9,753 nucleotides of DNA, taken from NCBI GenBank assembly GCA_022712835.1, contig JAFLJU010000607.1, positions 1 through 9,753 on the forward strand, read 5' to 3'. Position 1 is the stretch's first letter, and the number at the start of each line of letters is the position of its first letter. The position numbers and the translations under genes are program-made. The notes below the pieces were generated by a model that saw only the letters and a program-made list of their open reading frames with translations, was not told where the DNA came from and did not search any database. Shown here piece after piece: positions 1 through 7,184 of the stretch. Origin of the DNA: Desulfobacteraceae bacterium. GTDB taxonomy: Bacteria > Desulfobacterota > Desulfobacteria > Desulfobacterales > Desulfobacteraceae.

Positions 1-1
1 A

Positions 2-994
2 TCGGGCGGTCACCCTCCGAAAATGGTGGCAGGATTTTATAAACTTGAACAAATTCCCTGGACCATCATTCTTTTTGCAAAGGGGGAAAATATATTAAAA
101 CCCATTACAAATTTTAGGAATGCGTTTGCCCTTGGCAGTGCTTTCTTAATTATTGTTGTCCTTATTCTCATCAGGCACCATGTTAGTAAAATCGTTTATC
201 AAATAAAAACCCTGTCAGAAAATGCCCGGCAAGTTGCCGGTGGCAAGTATGGTTCACCCGTTAACGTGAACAGTCGGGATGAAATTGGTCAATTGGTGGA
301 AAACTACAATGATATGGTCAAGGGACTCATAGAACGCGATTTTATCCGGGACTCCTTTTGTCGGTATGTGGACCCGAAGTTTGCAAAATATCTGTTAAAA
401 CATCCAGGTGCTGGAGCTTTGGGAGGAAAAAGGAGGGAGGTTGTTATGATGATGTCTGATATTAGGGGGTTCACAGCGCTTTCAGAAACCCTAAGCCCAG
501 AAATTATCATCCGGATTCTAAACCAGTATTTCTCCCACATGATTAAAATTATTCAGGAACATAATGGGATAATCGTGGATTTTTTCGGGGATGCAATCCT
601 TGTTTTCTTTGAGCCGCTTTCAGGGGCTACCGCAGATACGGCCCTGTGTTGTGTCCAATGTGCTTCCCGGATGCAGTCTGAGATGAAAGCATTCAATAAT
701 GAGATGCAAAAACAGGAATTACCGGGACTTGGTATGGGCATCGGTATCAACGCCGGTCAGGTGATTGTCGGGAACATCGGATCTGATACCCGGGCCAAAT
801 ACGGGGTTGTTGGATCTGCCGTGAGTATTACCAGCCGGATCCAGGCCAAGGCAGAGAAACAAGAGATCGTTGTATCAGAATCTGTTTATCAATACACAAA
901 GGATCTTGTCCATATCAAAAAAACGTTTTCAGCAAAGTTAAAAGGGGTGGATGAACCCATGCTGCTCAGGATAATCGAAAATATAATTGGTTAA
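2..994 (+). CDS. Membrane-bound class III adenylate/guanylate cyclase, 5' end cut off by window
   Basis: The reading frame is already open at base 2, so the gene starts upstream; the ATG at 23 is internal (residue numbers below count from it). Order: the end of a periplasmic, probably Cache, sensor (residues 1-30); a membrane segment (about 34-51); a HAMP linker (about 52-105, with SRDEIGQLVENYNDM); and a class III cyclase domain (about 135-320). The two metal-binding aspartates are present: D146 in SDIRGFTALSE and D190 in DFFGDAILVFF. Family members make cAMP or cGMP from NTPs at the inner membrane face. Oddities: the position of the adenine-selecting Lys is D186, the partner position (Asp/Thr in adenylate, Cys in guanylate cyclases) is G261, and the transition-state Asn is S268, although R272 is kept. 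Nucleotide specificity therefore cannot be assigned and activity may be low. Nothing links it to the downstream genes, which have their own promoter. The family call is firm; the product is uncertain. Confidence 0.9.
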   Translation, partial: SGGHPPKMVAGFYKLEQIPWTIILFAKGENILKPITNFRNAFALGSAFLIIVVLILIRHHVSKIVYQIKTLSENARQVAGGKYGSPVNVNSRDEIGQLVENYNDMVKGLIERDFIRDSFCRYVDPKFAKYLLKHPGAGALGGKRREVVMMMSDIRGFTALSETLSPEIIIRILNQYFSHMIKIIQEHNGIIVDFFGDAILVFFEPLSGATADTALCCVQCASRMQSEMKAFNNEMQKQELPGLGMGIGINAGQVIVGNIGSDTRAKYGVVGSAVSITSRIQAKAEKQEIVVSESVYQYTKDLVHIKKTFSAKLKGVDEPMLLRIIENIIG

Positions 995-1153
995 TTCTTA
1001 ATCAACTCGTCCATACGTATGTCCAAAAATTGAACATGTTAAGAAGTTTTATTCAAGGTTACGAAAACACTGGAACAAAAATATTTCTTATAAGTGTATG
1101 AAATCAATTGGTTCTGCCGGAACAGCCCATTAAAGTTTTTATTCATAATGATT

Positions 1154-1169
1154 TGGCACAGCTTGTGCA
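1154..1169 (+). promoter_or_regulatory. Sigma54 (-24/-12) promoter for the 1267-3713 gene group
   Basis: TGGCACAGCTTGTGCA has GG at 1155-1156 and GC at 1167-1168, exactly ten bases apart as in the sigma54 consensus (TGGCACG-N4-TTGCA). The -24 box is perfect over TGGCAC and the -12 box differs by one base (GTGCA). Predicted start of transcription is near 1180, giving a leader of about 86 nt before the ATG at 1267. It lies in the only long gap upstream of a (+) gene group whose likely regulator, a sigma54 activator, is encoded downstream. Bases 995-1153 hold no gene; they contain short palindromes (1012-1021, 1033-1040, 1111-1123) that could be activator sites. Confidence 0.8.
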
Positions 1170-1266
1170 AATTTTTGATTTTCCGAACTGTTTTTTAAAG
1201 AAAAATGGGCGATGGGCCTCACACACAAATTTTGTAATTGCCAAGGTGCGGTAAAAAGGAATTAAA

Positions 1267-1377
1267 ATGAAACGGTTCGTTATTCTATCAGTCTTTTTGT
1301 GTTTCGGACTCCTGGCATTTTCACCCAGATCTTTTGCCGGTCATGTACGACCTGTGGAAAACCTGGGAACTCAATAA
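1267..1377 (+). CDS. 36-residue exported peptide (signal peptide plus about 12 residues)
   Basis: A small ORF that overlaps the start of a longer frame but has better credentials of its own. It has a ribosome site (AAAAAGGA) spaced 6 nt before the ATG, and it is the first ORF after the sigma54 promoter. The N-terminus is a textbook Sec signal peptide: basic MKR, hydrophobic core VILSVFLCFGLLAF, and likely cleavage after SFA (about residue 24). That would leave a mature peptide of only about 12 residues, GHVRPVENLGTQ. The next gene starts 33 nt after the stop. I recognise no family. It may be a genuine secreted microprotein, a translated leader, or the remnant of a longer exported protein whose 3' part was lost. 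The signal peptide and ribosome site argue that it is translated; the function is unknown. Confidence 0.6.
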   Translation: MKRFVILSVFLCFGLLAFSPRSFAGHVRPVENLGTQ

Positions 1378-1409
1378 AACAAACAACATATAAAGAAAGG
1401 AATTTACCC

Positions 1410-1883
1410 ATGAACTCAATTTTAAAATCCATTATTACTCTTATTTTTGCCGCATTGATTTTGACCGGTGCTGCCTTTGCTGGTGATGCCTTTGCAGGTG
1501 ATGACATGAAAGGCCATGATATGTCTTCATCAGACAAAATGGGAGACCTTTTCCATGAATCCGTAGTGGACGGGTTTATGCTCTCCTATTACATTATGGA
1601 TCTTCGTGATCAGAAAGACGCTGAAAAAAAAGATATGGATAAGCCTCATCACATCATGCTTTATCTAATGGATAAAGATCATAAACCCGTTCTTGAGGGA
1701 AAGGTCGGATTCATGATCAAAAAAGGTGATACGGCACCTCCCCAGAAAGCCATGGCCATGTATATGAGCAAAGGATTTGGTATTACGGCTGATATGAAAC
1801 AAAAAGGAGTCTACTCCATCACCGCCAAGGCATTGTTAGGAGATACCAAACTCGTGGACAGCTTTGCCCATGAAATGAAGTAG
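1410..1883 (+). CDS. Exported Met/His/Asp-rich periplasmic protein, paralogue of the 7904-8410 gene
   Basis: The start at ATG 1410 is chosen because GAAAGGA lies about 8 nt upstream and a signal peptide follows directly (MNSILKS, hydrophobic core, cleavage near AFAG at about residue 25). The frame extends upstream to 1299 but runs through the preceding small gene there. Length is 157 residues. After the signal comes a short Met/His/Asp-rich stretch (DDMKGHDMSSSDKM), then a compact domain with ESVVDGFMLSYYIMDLRD, KPHHIMLYLMDKDHKPV and MAMYMSKGFGITADMKQKG. The same motifs recur in the 7904-8410 protein, which shows shared descent. The fold could be a small beta-sandwich of the YtkA/FixH kind, but I cannot confirm this. 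The Met/His/Asp content is compatible with copper or other metal binding in the periplasm; that is inference. The gene shares an apparent sigma54-driven unit with a cytochrome c and a porin. Confidence 0.85.
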   Translation: MNSILKSIITLIFAALILTGAAFAGDAFAGDDMKGHDMSSSDKMGDLFHESVVDGFMLSYYIMDLRDQKDAEKKDMDKPHHIMLYLMDKDHKPVLEGKVGFMIKKGDTAPPQKAMAMYMSKGFGITADMKQKGVYSITAKALLGDTKLVDSFAHEMK

Positions 1884-1900
1884 TTTACACCCTCTGTAAA

Positions 1901-1939
1901 TAACGGATGGGGGAGAAGAGAAATTTCCCCCATCCATTA
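1901..1939 (+). other. Strong intercistronic hairpin
   Basis: GGATGGGGGA (1905-1914) pairs perfectly with TCCCCCATCC (1926-1935); beyond one C/A mismatch three more pairs (1901-1903 with 1937-1939) extend the stem, and the loop is about 11 nt. The following bases (TTATTTGC) are only weakly T-rich, so it may be a partial terminator, an attenuator or an RNA-stabilising element between the 1410 gene and the cytochrome gene rather than a full stop. It is consistent with the exported protein being made in excess of the downstream proteins. Confidence 0.6.
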
Positions 1940-1989
1940 TTTGCAAAACAGGGATTTCCCCCAACTTTTCCACGGAAAGGAGGATAAGA

Positions 1990-2433
1990 ATGAACGAGTC
2001 TGTGAAACCTGTGTTTTTGTCATTGATCCTTTTTTTTCTTTTGTCTGGATCCATTCCATTGGCCCATGGTGATAAACACCAAGAGCAAAAAAAGAAAAAA
2101 ATGCGGCAACATTGGGCAGCCCCGTCAGAGGAAAAAAACCGTATTAACCCAGTTTTATTTTCAGAAAAATCCGTTCTTGCCGGGAAAACTCTTTATCTCC
2201 AAAACTGTACAGGCTGCCACGGTGCTAACGCAGACGGGAAGGGGCCTGATGCAGACGATATGGAGCCCAGGCCAAGCAATCTTGCGGCAATGGCTGGACA
2301 CCATTCCGATGGAGATATGGCCTGGAAAATCAAAAAAGGGAACGGGTCCATGCCAGCCTGGGAAGATATTTTATCAGAAAAACAGGTCTGGAATCTTGTA
2401 AATTTTATTCAAAACTTGAAGAAGAAAAATTAA
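1990..2433 (+). CDS. Periplasmic monoheme class I cytochrome c
   Basis: Length is 147 residues, with a strong ribosome site (GGAAAGGAGG) 8 nt before the ATG. An N-terminal signal peptide (hydrophobic FLSLILFFLLSG, likely cleavage after AHG near residue 27) is followed by a lysine-rich linker (QEQKKKKMRQH) and one cytochrome c domain. The heme-attachment site is C73-T-G-C76-H77. The distal ligand is probably M121 in GNGSMPAWEDIL, and the C-terminal helix KQVWNLVNFIQNL is typical of the class I fold. It should carry one electron at a time in the periplasm. The partner is not evident: no oxidase or reductase lies in the window. It sits between the Met/His-rich exported protein and the porin, 51 nt before the latter, in the same apparent transcription unit. 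Confidence 0.92.
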   Translation: MNESVKPVFLSLILFFLLSGSIPLAHGDKHQEQKKKKMRQHWAAPSEEKNRINPVLFSEKSVLAGKTLYLQNCTGCHGANADGKGPDADDMEPRPSNLAAMAGHHSDGDMAWKIKKGNGSMPAWEDILSEKQVWNLVNFIQNLKKKN

Positions 2434-2436
2434 CGT

Positions 2437-2466
2437 CCGGATGCAATGATATAAAATGACATCCGG
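2437..2466 (+). other. Intercistronic inverted repeat between cytochrome and porin genes
   Basis: CCGGATG (2437-2443) pairs with CATCCGG (2460-2466) across a 16-nt loop, and the porin ribosome site (AAAAAAGGAG) follows within 15 nt. No T-run follows, so it is not a good terminator; it could affect mRNA processing or porin translation. Confidence 0.35.
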
Positions 2467-2483
2467 TTAAAAAAGGAGAAAAA

Positions 2484-3713
2484 ATGAAAATAGTGAAGAT
2501 GGCAAGCGCAATACTGGTATTGCTTTTAGCCGGATTTGTCTCAAACTCCATGGGAGAGGAGGCAACATCCCTGAAGGAAATGTTTACAAAAGGAAAAACC
2601 AGCGGGTCTCTAAGAACCTACTATTTTACCCAGACATTTGACGGGGAGGGTAAAAATGACAGTTCTATCTGGACCTATGGGGGGAATCTAAAATATCTCA
2701 CCGAACAATTTTACGGTGTTACCCTGGGGGCTAATTTTCAAGGATCTTTTGTGGCGTATAAGGATGATCAAGACAATAAGACAGCGGGCAGTATGGATGC
2801 CCATGGCGCAGTACTTTCGGAAGCGTTTCTGCAATACAAACTTTCCGAAACCAAACTAAAGGGCGGCAGGCAATATGTAAAATTACCGTTGCTGGCAGGA
2901 TCTGGCTCCCGGCTGATTCATGAATCCTTCGAGGCCTATTTTATCAGCAATGAAGATCTCCCCAATACACTTATCACTGGGGGCTGGGCAAGGAAATATC
3001 AGACACGGACGGATAAATCCAATTATGGAGATAACTGGTTTGTCGACTTTGCCACCGATGGTACTGGAAAACCAGGTGAGTTTAATGATATCGGTGATAA
3101 TGGAATGTATCTGATATATCTTAAAAATAATTCTGTTAAAAACCTGGATATCCAGGCCCAGTATGCAGATGTTGTTGATGAAGTTGCTGGATTTTATGGG
3201 GATGCAAAATATCAGTTCCAAGTGAGCCTGAAGCCTTATATTGCAGCTCAATATTATTATACGGACTATGATGCCTCAACCAGTGAAGATAATCATTTAT
3301 ACGGTTTTAAGACCGGAATTAATATTTCAGGGGTTGACCTGTTTGCGGGCTACACATCCACCGGCGGGGCAGCAGGAGATGCCAGAGTCTTCAGAGGGGT
3401 TGGTCAGGGGACTTACTACCAGTATACTGCCACCACAAAAACAGCCGGAGTCGGGGCATTTGAAGCAGATACCGATGCGTACCAGTTGGGAATAGGGTAC
3501 AGCTTTAAGGGTCTGGACTCCAAGTTCAGATTTACTAATTTTGATAACCCCATCGCCAATGCCGACCTGCAGGAATATACCCTGAACCTTTTATATAAAT
3601 TCAACGGGTATTTTAACGGATTAAAAATATCTGCTGATTTTTCAGTCCTGGACTATGAGAACAATACAAAAGATGCCACGGATTTGAGAACACGATTAAT
3701 TTACACTTTCTAA
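2484..3713 (+). CDS. Outer-membrane porin, OprD-like family
   Basis: Length is 409 residues, the usual size for an OprD-type 18-strand porin. A purine-rich ribosome site (AAAAAAGGAG) precedes the ATG. The signal peptide is MKIVKM plus a hydrophobic core, with probable cleavage after NSMG (residue 24). Family hallmarks: an early strand SGSLRTYYFTQTF; GGRQYVKLPLL followed by SGSRLIHESFEAYF, which resembles the OprD pattern of a G-R-Q strand and a conserved Arg before the constriction loop; alternating aromatic beta-strands throughout; and a C-terminal LIYTF ending in Phe, the signal read by the BAM assembly machinery. It should form a diffusion channel for small solutes in the outer membrane; the substrate cannot be read from sequence. 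It is the last gene of the (+) group, and a hairpin follows the stop. Assignment to a porin is firm; assignment to the OprD branch is likely. Confidence 0.85.
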   Translation: MKIVKMASAILVLLLAGFVSNSMGEEATSLKEMFTKGKTSGSLRTYYFTQTFDGEGKNDSSIWTYGGNLKYLTEQFYGVTLGANFQGSFVAYKDDQDNKTAGSMDAHGAVLSEAFLQYKLSETKLKGGRQYVKLPLLAGSGSRLIHESFEAYFISNEDLPNTLITGGWARKYQTRTDKSNYGDNWFVDFATDGTGKPGEFNDIGDNGMYLIYLKNNSVKNLDIQAQYADVVDEVAGFYGDAKYQFQVSLKPYIAAQYYYTDYDASTSEDNHLYGFKTGINISGVDLFAGYTSTGGAAGDARVFRGVGQGTYYQYTATTKTAGVGAFEADTDAYQLGIGYSFKGLDSKFRFTNFDNPIANADLQEYTLNLLYKFNGYFNGLKISADFSVLDYENNTKDATDLRTRLIYTF

Positions 3714-3721
3714 CTCTTCCC

Positions 3722-3774
3722 TCCCTTGATTCGGAAACCAATTTTAATGGACTCGGAAAAACCGGATCAAGGGA
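3722..3774 (+). terminator. Long hairpin after the porin, between convergent genes
   Basis: TCCCTTGATTCGG (3722-3734) pairs with CCGGATCAAGGGA (3762-3774): 13 pairs including one G-U, with a 27-nt loop that contains a small inner dyad. It begins 9 nt after the porin stop. The 3' side (ATTTAAAACG) lacks a good T-run, so termination strength is uncertain. It lies between convergent transcription units and could act in both directions. Confidence 0.5.
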
Positions 3775-3868
3775 ATTTAAAACGATCCTCCTTATTATGA
3801 AAATCGAAAAAAGCAGTGTAGAAAAAGTGTTCATTTTTATTTGACCAGTTCGAGACCCCCATAACTTT

Positions 3869-5230
3869 TCAACTTATGCCATATTTTTTTATTTTGTTAT
3901 CCAATGTTGTTCTTGTAATATTTAAAATTTTTGCTGCCTGACTCTTATTACCCTTTGTCTCCTCCAAAGTTTCCTTTATCGTTATCGTTTCAACATCATT
4001 AAGAGATCTTCTGCCAATGGCGGATCCGGGTTGTTGAAAATTAACTTCAGACTTATAATTTTCTATAACAGCAGGCAATAGTTCCTTTTCAGATATATAT
4101 TGCCCCATGCAGAGAATAACAGCCCGCTCCAGGCAATTTTCAAGTTCCCGCACATTGCCGGGCCATTGATATTTTGTCAGGGCATCCATTGCGATGGGGG
4201 TGATTCCCTTCAGGGCTTTCCTGTTTTTTTGGGTATATTTTTTTAGAAATTTCTGAGATAGGAGAGGAACATCGCCTATTCGGTCTCTTAGCGGTGGGAT
4301 CTCTATGTTTACGACATTGAGGCGGTAAAATAAATCTTCTCTGAATCTCTTTTTTTTGACTTCTTTTTCCAGATTACGATTTGTTGCGGCAAGGATACGG
4401 ACATTGACTTTTATGGTTTTATCGCTGCCTACACTTTGAATCTCTTTTTCCTGAATGGCTCTGAGCAACTTTACCTGCATAGAAAGGGGCATTTCTCCGA
4501 TTTCATCTAAAAAAATAGACCCCTTATCCGCCTGTCTGAACAGGCCGTCACGTTTCTTGTCCGCACCGGTGAACGCCCCTTTTTCATGCCCAAACAATTC
4601 TGATTCCAGAAGGGTTTCGGTCAAGGCGGCACAATTTACAACCACCAGCATGTGGTCTCGTCGGTAACTGGTTTTGTGAATTGCCTTTGCAAAAAGTTCT
4701 TTGCCTGTTCCGCTTTCACCGGTAATAAGAATATTGGCGTCAGATTTGGCGGTAATTTTAGCAGTTTCCATGACCCTTTCCATGGCCCGGCTTGATCCAA
4801 TGATGTCCGAAAAACTACTTTCTGATAAAAGTTTCTCTTTAAGGACCTTATTTTCTATGGATAGCTTTAAATGGCTCATGGCCCTGTCTATTATAATTTT
4901 AAGTTCTTCAAAATTTAGCGGTTTGGTTAAATAATCATAGGCCCCAAGCTTCATGGCTTCTACTGCTTTGTCCACTGAGGAATACGCCGTCATAATAATG
5001 ATAGGGATGGATGGATTGAATTCCTTGATTTGTTGTAATGCCTCTATACCATCAATACAGGACATCCTTACGTCCATAAGAATCAAATCATAGGGATTTT
5101 CCCGGGCTGATTCTATGGCCTGGCCTCCATCAGTTGCCTTTTCAACCATGTGACCCAAGCTGCCCAGAACGGTATTAAGCATGGTAAGATGCCCTAAATC
5201 ATCATCTACGACTAATATACGTCCTTTCAT
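3869..5230 (-). CDS. Sigma54-dependent response regulator (NtrC/ZraR type)
   Basis: Length is 453 residues, normal for this family. The receiver domain (1-120) has the acidic pocket D9/D10, phospho-acceptor D53 (LMDVRMS), T81 and K103 (LTKP). The AAA+ domain (about 142-370) has Walker A GESGTGKE (171-178), the sigma54-contacting loop GAFTGA (218-223), Walker B IFLDEIGEM (D242, E243) and the arginine-finger region FREDLFYRLN. The C-terminal Fis-type helix-turn-helix (about 410-452) contains NKSQAAKILNITRTTLDNKI. All catalytic motifs are intact, so it should hydrolyse ATP to open sigma54-polymerase complexes once phosphorylated. Its ATG overlaps the kinase stop codon (ATGA), indicating translational coupling with that sensor. 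The cluster of sigma54-type promoters in this window makes it the obvious candidate activator; that link is inference. It resembles ZraR/AtoC in layout, but orthology to either is not shown. Confidence 0.95.
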   Translation of the reverse strand: MKGRILVVDDDLGHLTMLNTVLGSLGHMVEKATDGGQAIESARENPYDLILMDVRMSCIDGIEALQQIKEFNPSIPIIIMTAYSSVDKAVEAMKLGAYDYLTKPLNFEELKIIIDRAMSHLKLSIENKVLKEKLLSESSFSDIIGSSRAMERVMETAKITAKSDANILITGESGTGKELFAKAIHKTSYRRDHMLVVVNCAALTETLLESELFGHEKGAFTGADKKRDGLFRQADKGSIFLDEIGEMPLSMQVKLLRAIQEKEIQSVGSDKTIKVNVRILAATNRNLEKEVKKKRFREDLFYRLNVVNIEIPPLRDRIGDVPLLSQKFLKKYTQKNRKALKGITPIAMDALTKYQWPGNVRELENCLERAVILCMGQYISEKELLPAVIENYKSEVNFQQPGSAIGRRSLNDVETITIKETLEETKGNKSQAAKILNITRTTLDNKIKKYGIS

Positions 5231-6969
5231 ATCGGGTTTTCCTTTTCACCTATTATGGGTAAGACAATTGAAATTGTTGTGCCTAAATTTTCTGTACTTC
5301 TTGCCTGGATGAATCCGTGGTGGTTTTCTACAATCTTATGGGCAATGGCTAAGCCTAATCCAGTGCCGCTATTTTTAGTGGTGAAATAGGGATCAAAAAT
5401 ATGTTTTAAATTTCCAAGAGAAATACCAGTTCCCGTATCAGAGATATCAATGACAAGGTTCGGACCTTGTCGGTTGGCCTGGACCGTCAGATTCCCACCC
5501 TTTGTCATGGCTTGAATGGCATTAATGTATAAATTCAAAAGAACCTGGGTCAGTCGGTCCAGATCAGCCGTGAGACACGGAAGACCAGAGGCTATAGTCA
5601 AGGTTATTTGAATACCCGCAGTCTCGGCCTCGTGGGAGATAATGCGAATGGAGTGAACAATCAGGTCACTAACCTTAATTTCCTTTAATTTCAGATCCGA
5701 AGGCCTTGCAAATTCAAGAAGTTCAGATATCACCCGATTCACCCGGTCCACCTCTTCTGCCATAAGATCTGCTGCTTTCCTATTTTCGCTGCTATCCTCG
5801 AATAGGCTGCCAAAATAGGTGGCATACCCTTTTATTGAACTTAACGGATTTCTTATCTCGTGAGCAATACCAGCGGCTAAGTTTCCAACAGTGGCCAATT
5901 TTTCAATGCGTTGGGTTTTAATTTCCAGTTCCCTAATCTCTGTTAGGTCCTTGAAAACAAACATAAAACCAATATAATTCCCATCTTCACCATGGATGTC
6001 CGTTGCACTCACAGCTACTGGGGTTGACTTGTTTTTTCCTGGTAACAGGCGAATCTCTTTTTCTGCTACTGGTTGTCCTGATTTGATCCTATCATGTAAG
6101 CTCCAGATATTATCAGGGAGAAGCACTTTGGCATCCACACCTTGTACTGCCAGTTCATTGGTCCCAAGAAGGTTCCATGCAACAGCATTACTGTATATAA
6201 CCCGATACCGGATATCCATAACAAGAATCCCTACAGGTAGATGGGTTACTATTTCCGATGCAAATTTTTGAGTGTCCTGAAGAAGTTTGCGAGAGCGGGT
6301 ATAGTTCTGGGCCCAGAATAGAGAAACAACCCCTGCAAGACCAAGAGAAAAAATAATCGCAGCCATCACAATATTGTGTTTTAAATCCTCTCTCATGGCT
6401 ATTTCAAAAGGGGTGATATCCATTCCAATAAAAATATAGGGGCGGTTGGTAGGATCCATAATTTTTTGGCTTGTGACATTGTTTCCCCAGTCTTGATGAT
6501 CATGCCCCGGATGGTCAAGAATTGGCAAAAAGGTCTTGTATACTTCAAAATATTTTGCCCCGTTCTTCTGCCCCAATATTCTCCATTGGGGCAGGTTGGA
6601 TGGGGAAAGGGTCTCTAAAATATTGGAATCTACAAATTTTTCCCCAATCAGAGATTTTTTATTATGGGCCAGAATTATCCCTGAACTATCCACTATGCTA
6701 ATATAAGAAATATCAGACTGCCCAGCAGTCTCTTCCAGAAGAACCTGCAAATGAATTCCATTGGCAAACACCCCCATTTCCCCCATCATACCAGTACGTG
6801 TTCCAGCTTCAAAAGAACGAATCAGGGCAGCCCCTTTTCCTTTTAAAAGCGTTCCCATCTGCTCTTTATCCCGGTTATAATTGACAACGCCTAAAAATCC
6901 CACAACAGCAATAAGGACCAAACTTACCCCAATGGTCATCCAGGGCGATATATGAATTTTGTGTTTCAT
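5227..6969 (-). CDS. Membrane sensor histidine kinase (ZraS-like layout, Cache-PAS-HisKA-HATPase)
   Basis: I start at the ATG at 6969 (580 residues) because the AGG of the ribosome site (6977-6979) is 7 nt from it; the in-frame ATG at 6975 would leave only 1 nt. Order: TM1 (about 12-30); a periplasmic single-Cache-like sensor (about 35-195, with IVDSSGIILAHNKKSLIG); TM2 (about 200-219); a PAS domain (about 230-345); the HisKA dimerisation domain with phospho-acceptor H370 (AGIAHEIRNPLSS); and a HATPase with N-box NLYINAIQ (N483), G1 DTGTG (511-515) and G2 GTGLGL (535-540). All catalytic boxes are intact. A His/Asp-rich insertion near the end of the sensor (HPGHDHQDWGN, with H153, H156 and H158) could bind a metal ion, as in zinc-responsive ZraS, but this is only suggestive. 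The partner regulator overlaps its 3' end by 4 nt, so the pair is cognate. Confidence 0.93.
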   Translation of the reverse strand: MKHKIHISPWMTIGVSLVLIAVVGFLGVVNYNRDKEQMGTLLKGKGAALIRSFEAGTRTGMMGEMGVFANGIHLQVLLEETAGQSDISYISIVDSSGIILAHNKKSLIGEKFVDSNILETLSPSNLPQWRILGQKNGAKYFEVYKTFLPILDHPGHDHQDWGNNVTSQKIMDPTNRPYIFIGMDITPFEIAMREDLKHNIVMAAIIFSLGLAGVVSLFWAQNYTRSRKLLQDTQKFASEIVTHLPVGILVMDIRYRVIYSNAVAWNLLGTNELAVQGVDAKVLLPDNIWSLHDRIKSGQPVAEKEIRLLPGKNKSTPVAVSATDIHGEDGNYIGFMFVFKDLTEIRELEIKTQRIEKLATVGNLAAGIAHEIRNPLSSIKGYATYFGSLFEDSSENRKAADLMAEEVDRVNRVISELLEFARPSDLKLKEIKVSDLIVHSIRIISHEAETAGIQITLTIASGLPCLTADLDRLTQVLLNLYINAIQAMTKGGNLTVQANRQGPNLVIDISDTGTGISLGNLKHIFDPYFTTKNSGTGLGLAIAHKIVENHHGFIQARSTENLGTTISIVLPIIGEKENPI

Positions 6970-7015
6970 GGGCATACCTGATTAAAAATTAGACATTTCC
7001 TCAAATAGATGGATA

Positions 7016-7044
7016 ATTATTAAACACATTCAAAAATTTAACAA
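7016..7044 (-). promoter_or_regulatory. Sigma70-like promoter for the kinase-regulator operon
   Basis: Reading the (-) strand, TTGTTA (7044-7039) and AATAAT (7021-7016) are separated by 17 bases and lie about 47 nt upstream of the chosen kinase start. No GG-N10-GC element is present between 6976 and 7184. The operon therefore seems to have housekeeping expression, unlike its putative targets. The region is AT-rich, so chance matches are likely. Confidence 0.4.
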
Positions 7045-7118
7045 GATATTTTCTAATCAGAGGAACTGGTTATTACGTTTCAAAAAGAAACGGATAACTA
7101 TTGGTAAGTCATCCGAAT

Positions 7119-7164
7119 AAAAAAATGTCACTGTATCTACTTGGGATACGTAGATACAGTGGCG
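7119..7164 (-). terminator. Intrinsic terminator of the 7185-7676 gene
   Basis: The arms 7129-7140 (CACTGTATCTAC on +) and 7150-7161 (GTAGATACAGTG) match over 12 of 12 bases with a 9-nt loop. On the (-) strand the stem is followed after 3 bases by a run of seven T (7125-7119). It lies about 20 nt past the stop of the (-) gene and separates it from the kinase operon, so the kinase genes are not simply read through from upstream. Confidence 0.85.
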
Positions 7165-7184
7165 AAAATTTGCTAATTAAAAGC

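Noticed and set aside
1299..1409. Longer start for the 1410 gene
   Set aside because: The extension has no ribosome site, runs through the better-supported small gene at 1267, and would bury a complete signal peptide inside the protein.
2066..2401. Overlapping (+) frame within the cytochrome gene
   Set aside because: It is an out-of-frame shadow of a cytochrome with an intact heme site; its composition is not protein-like.
2883..3251. 122-residue (-) frame inside the porin gene
   Set aside because: It is antisense to a well-supported porin, with no ribosome site or recognisable domain.
5996..6271. 91-residue (+) frame inside the kinase gene
   Set aside because: It is antisense to the PAS region of an intact kinase, with no features of its own.
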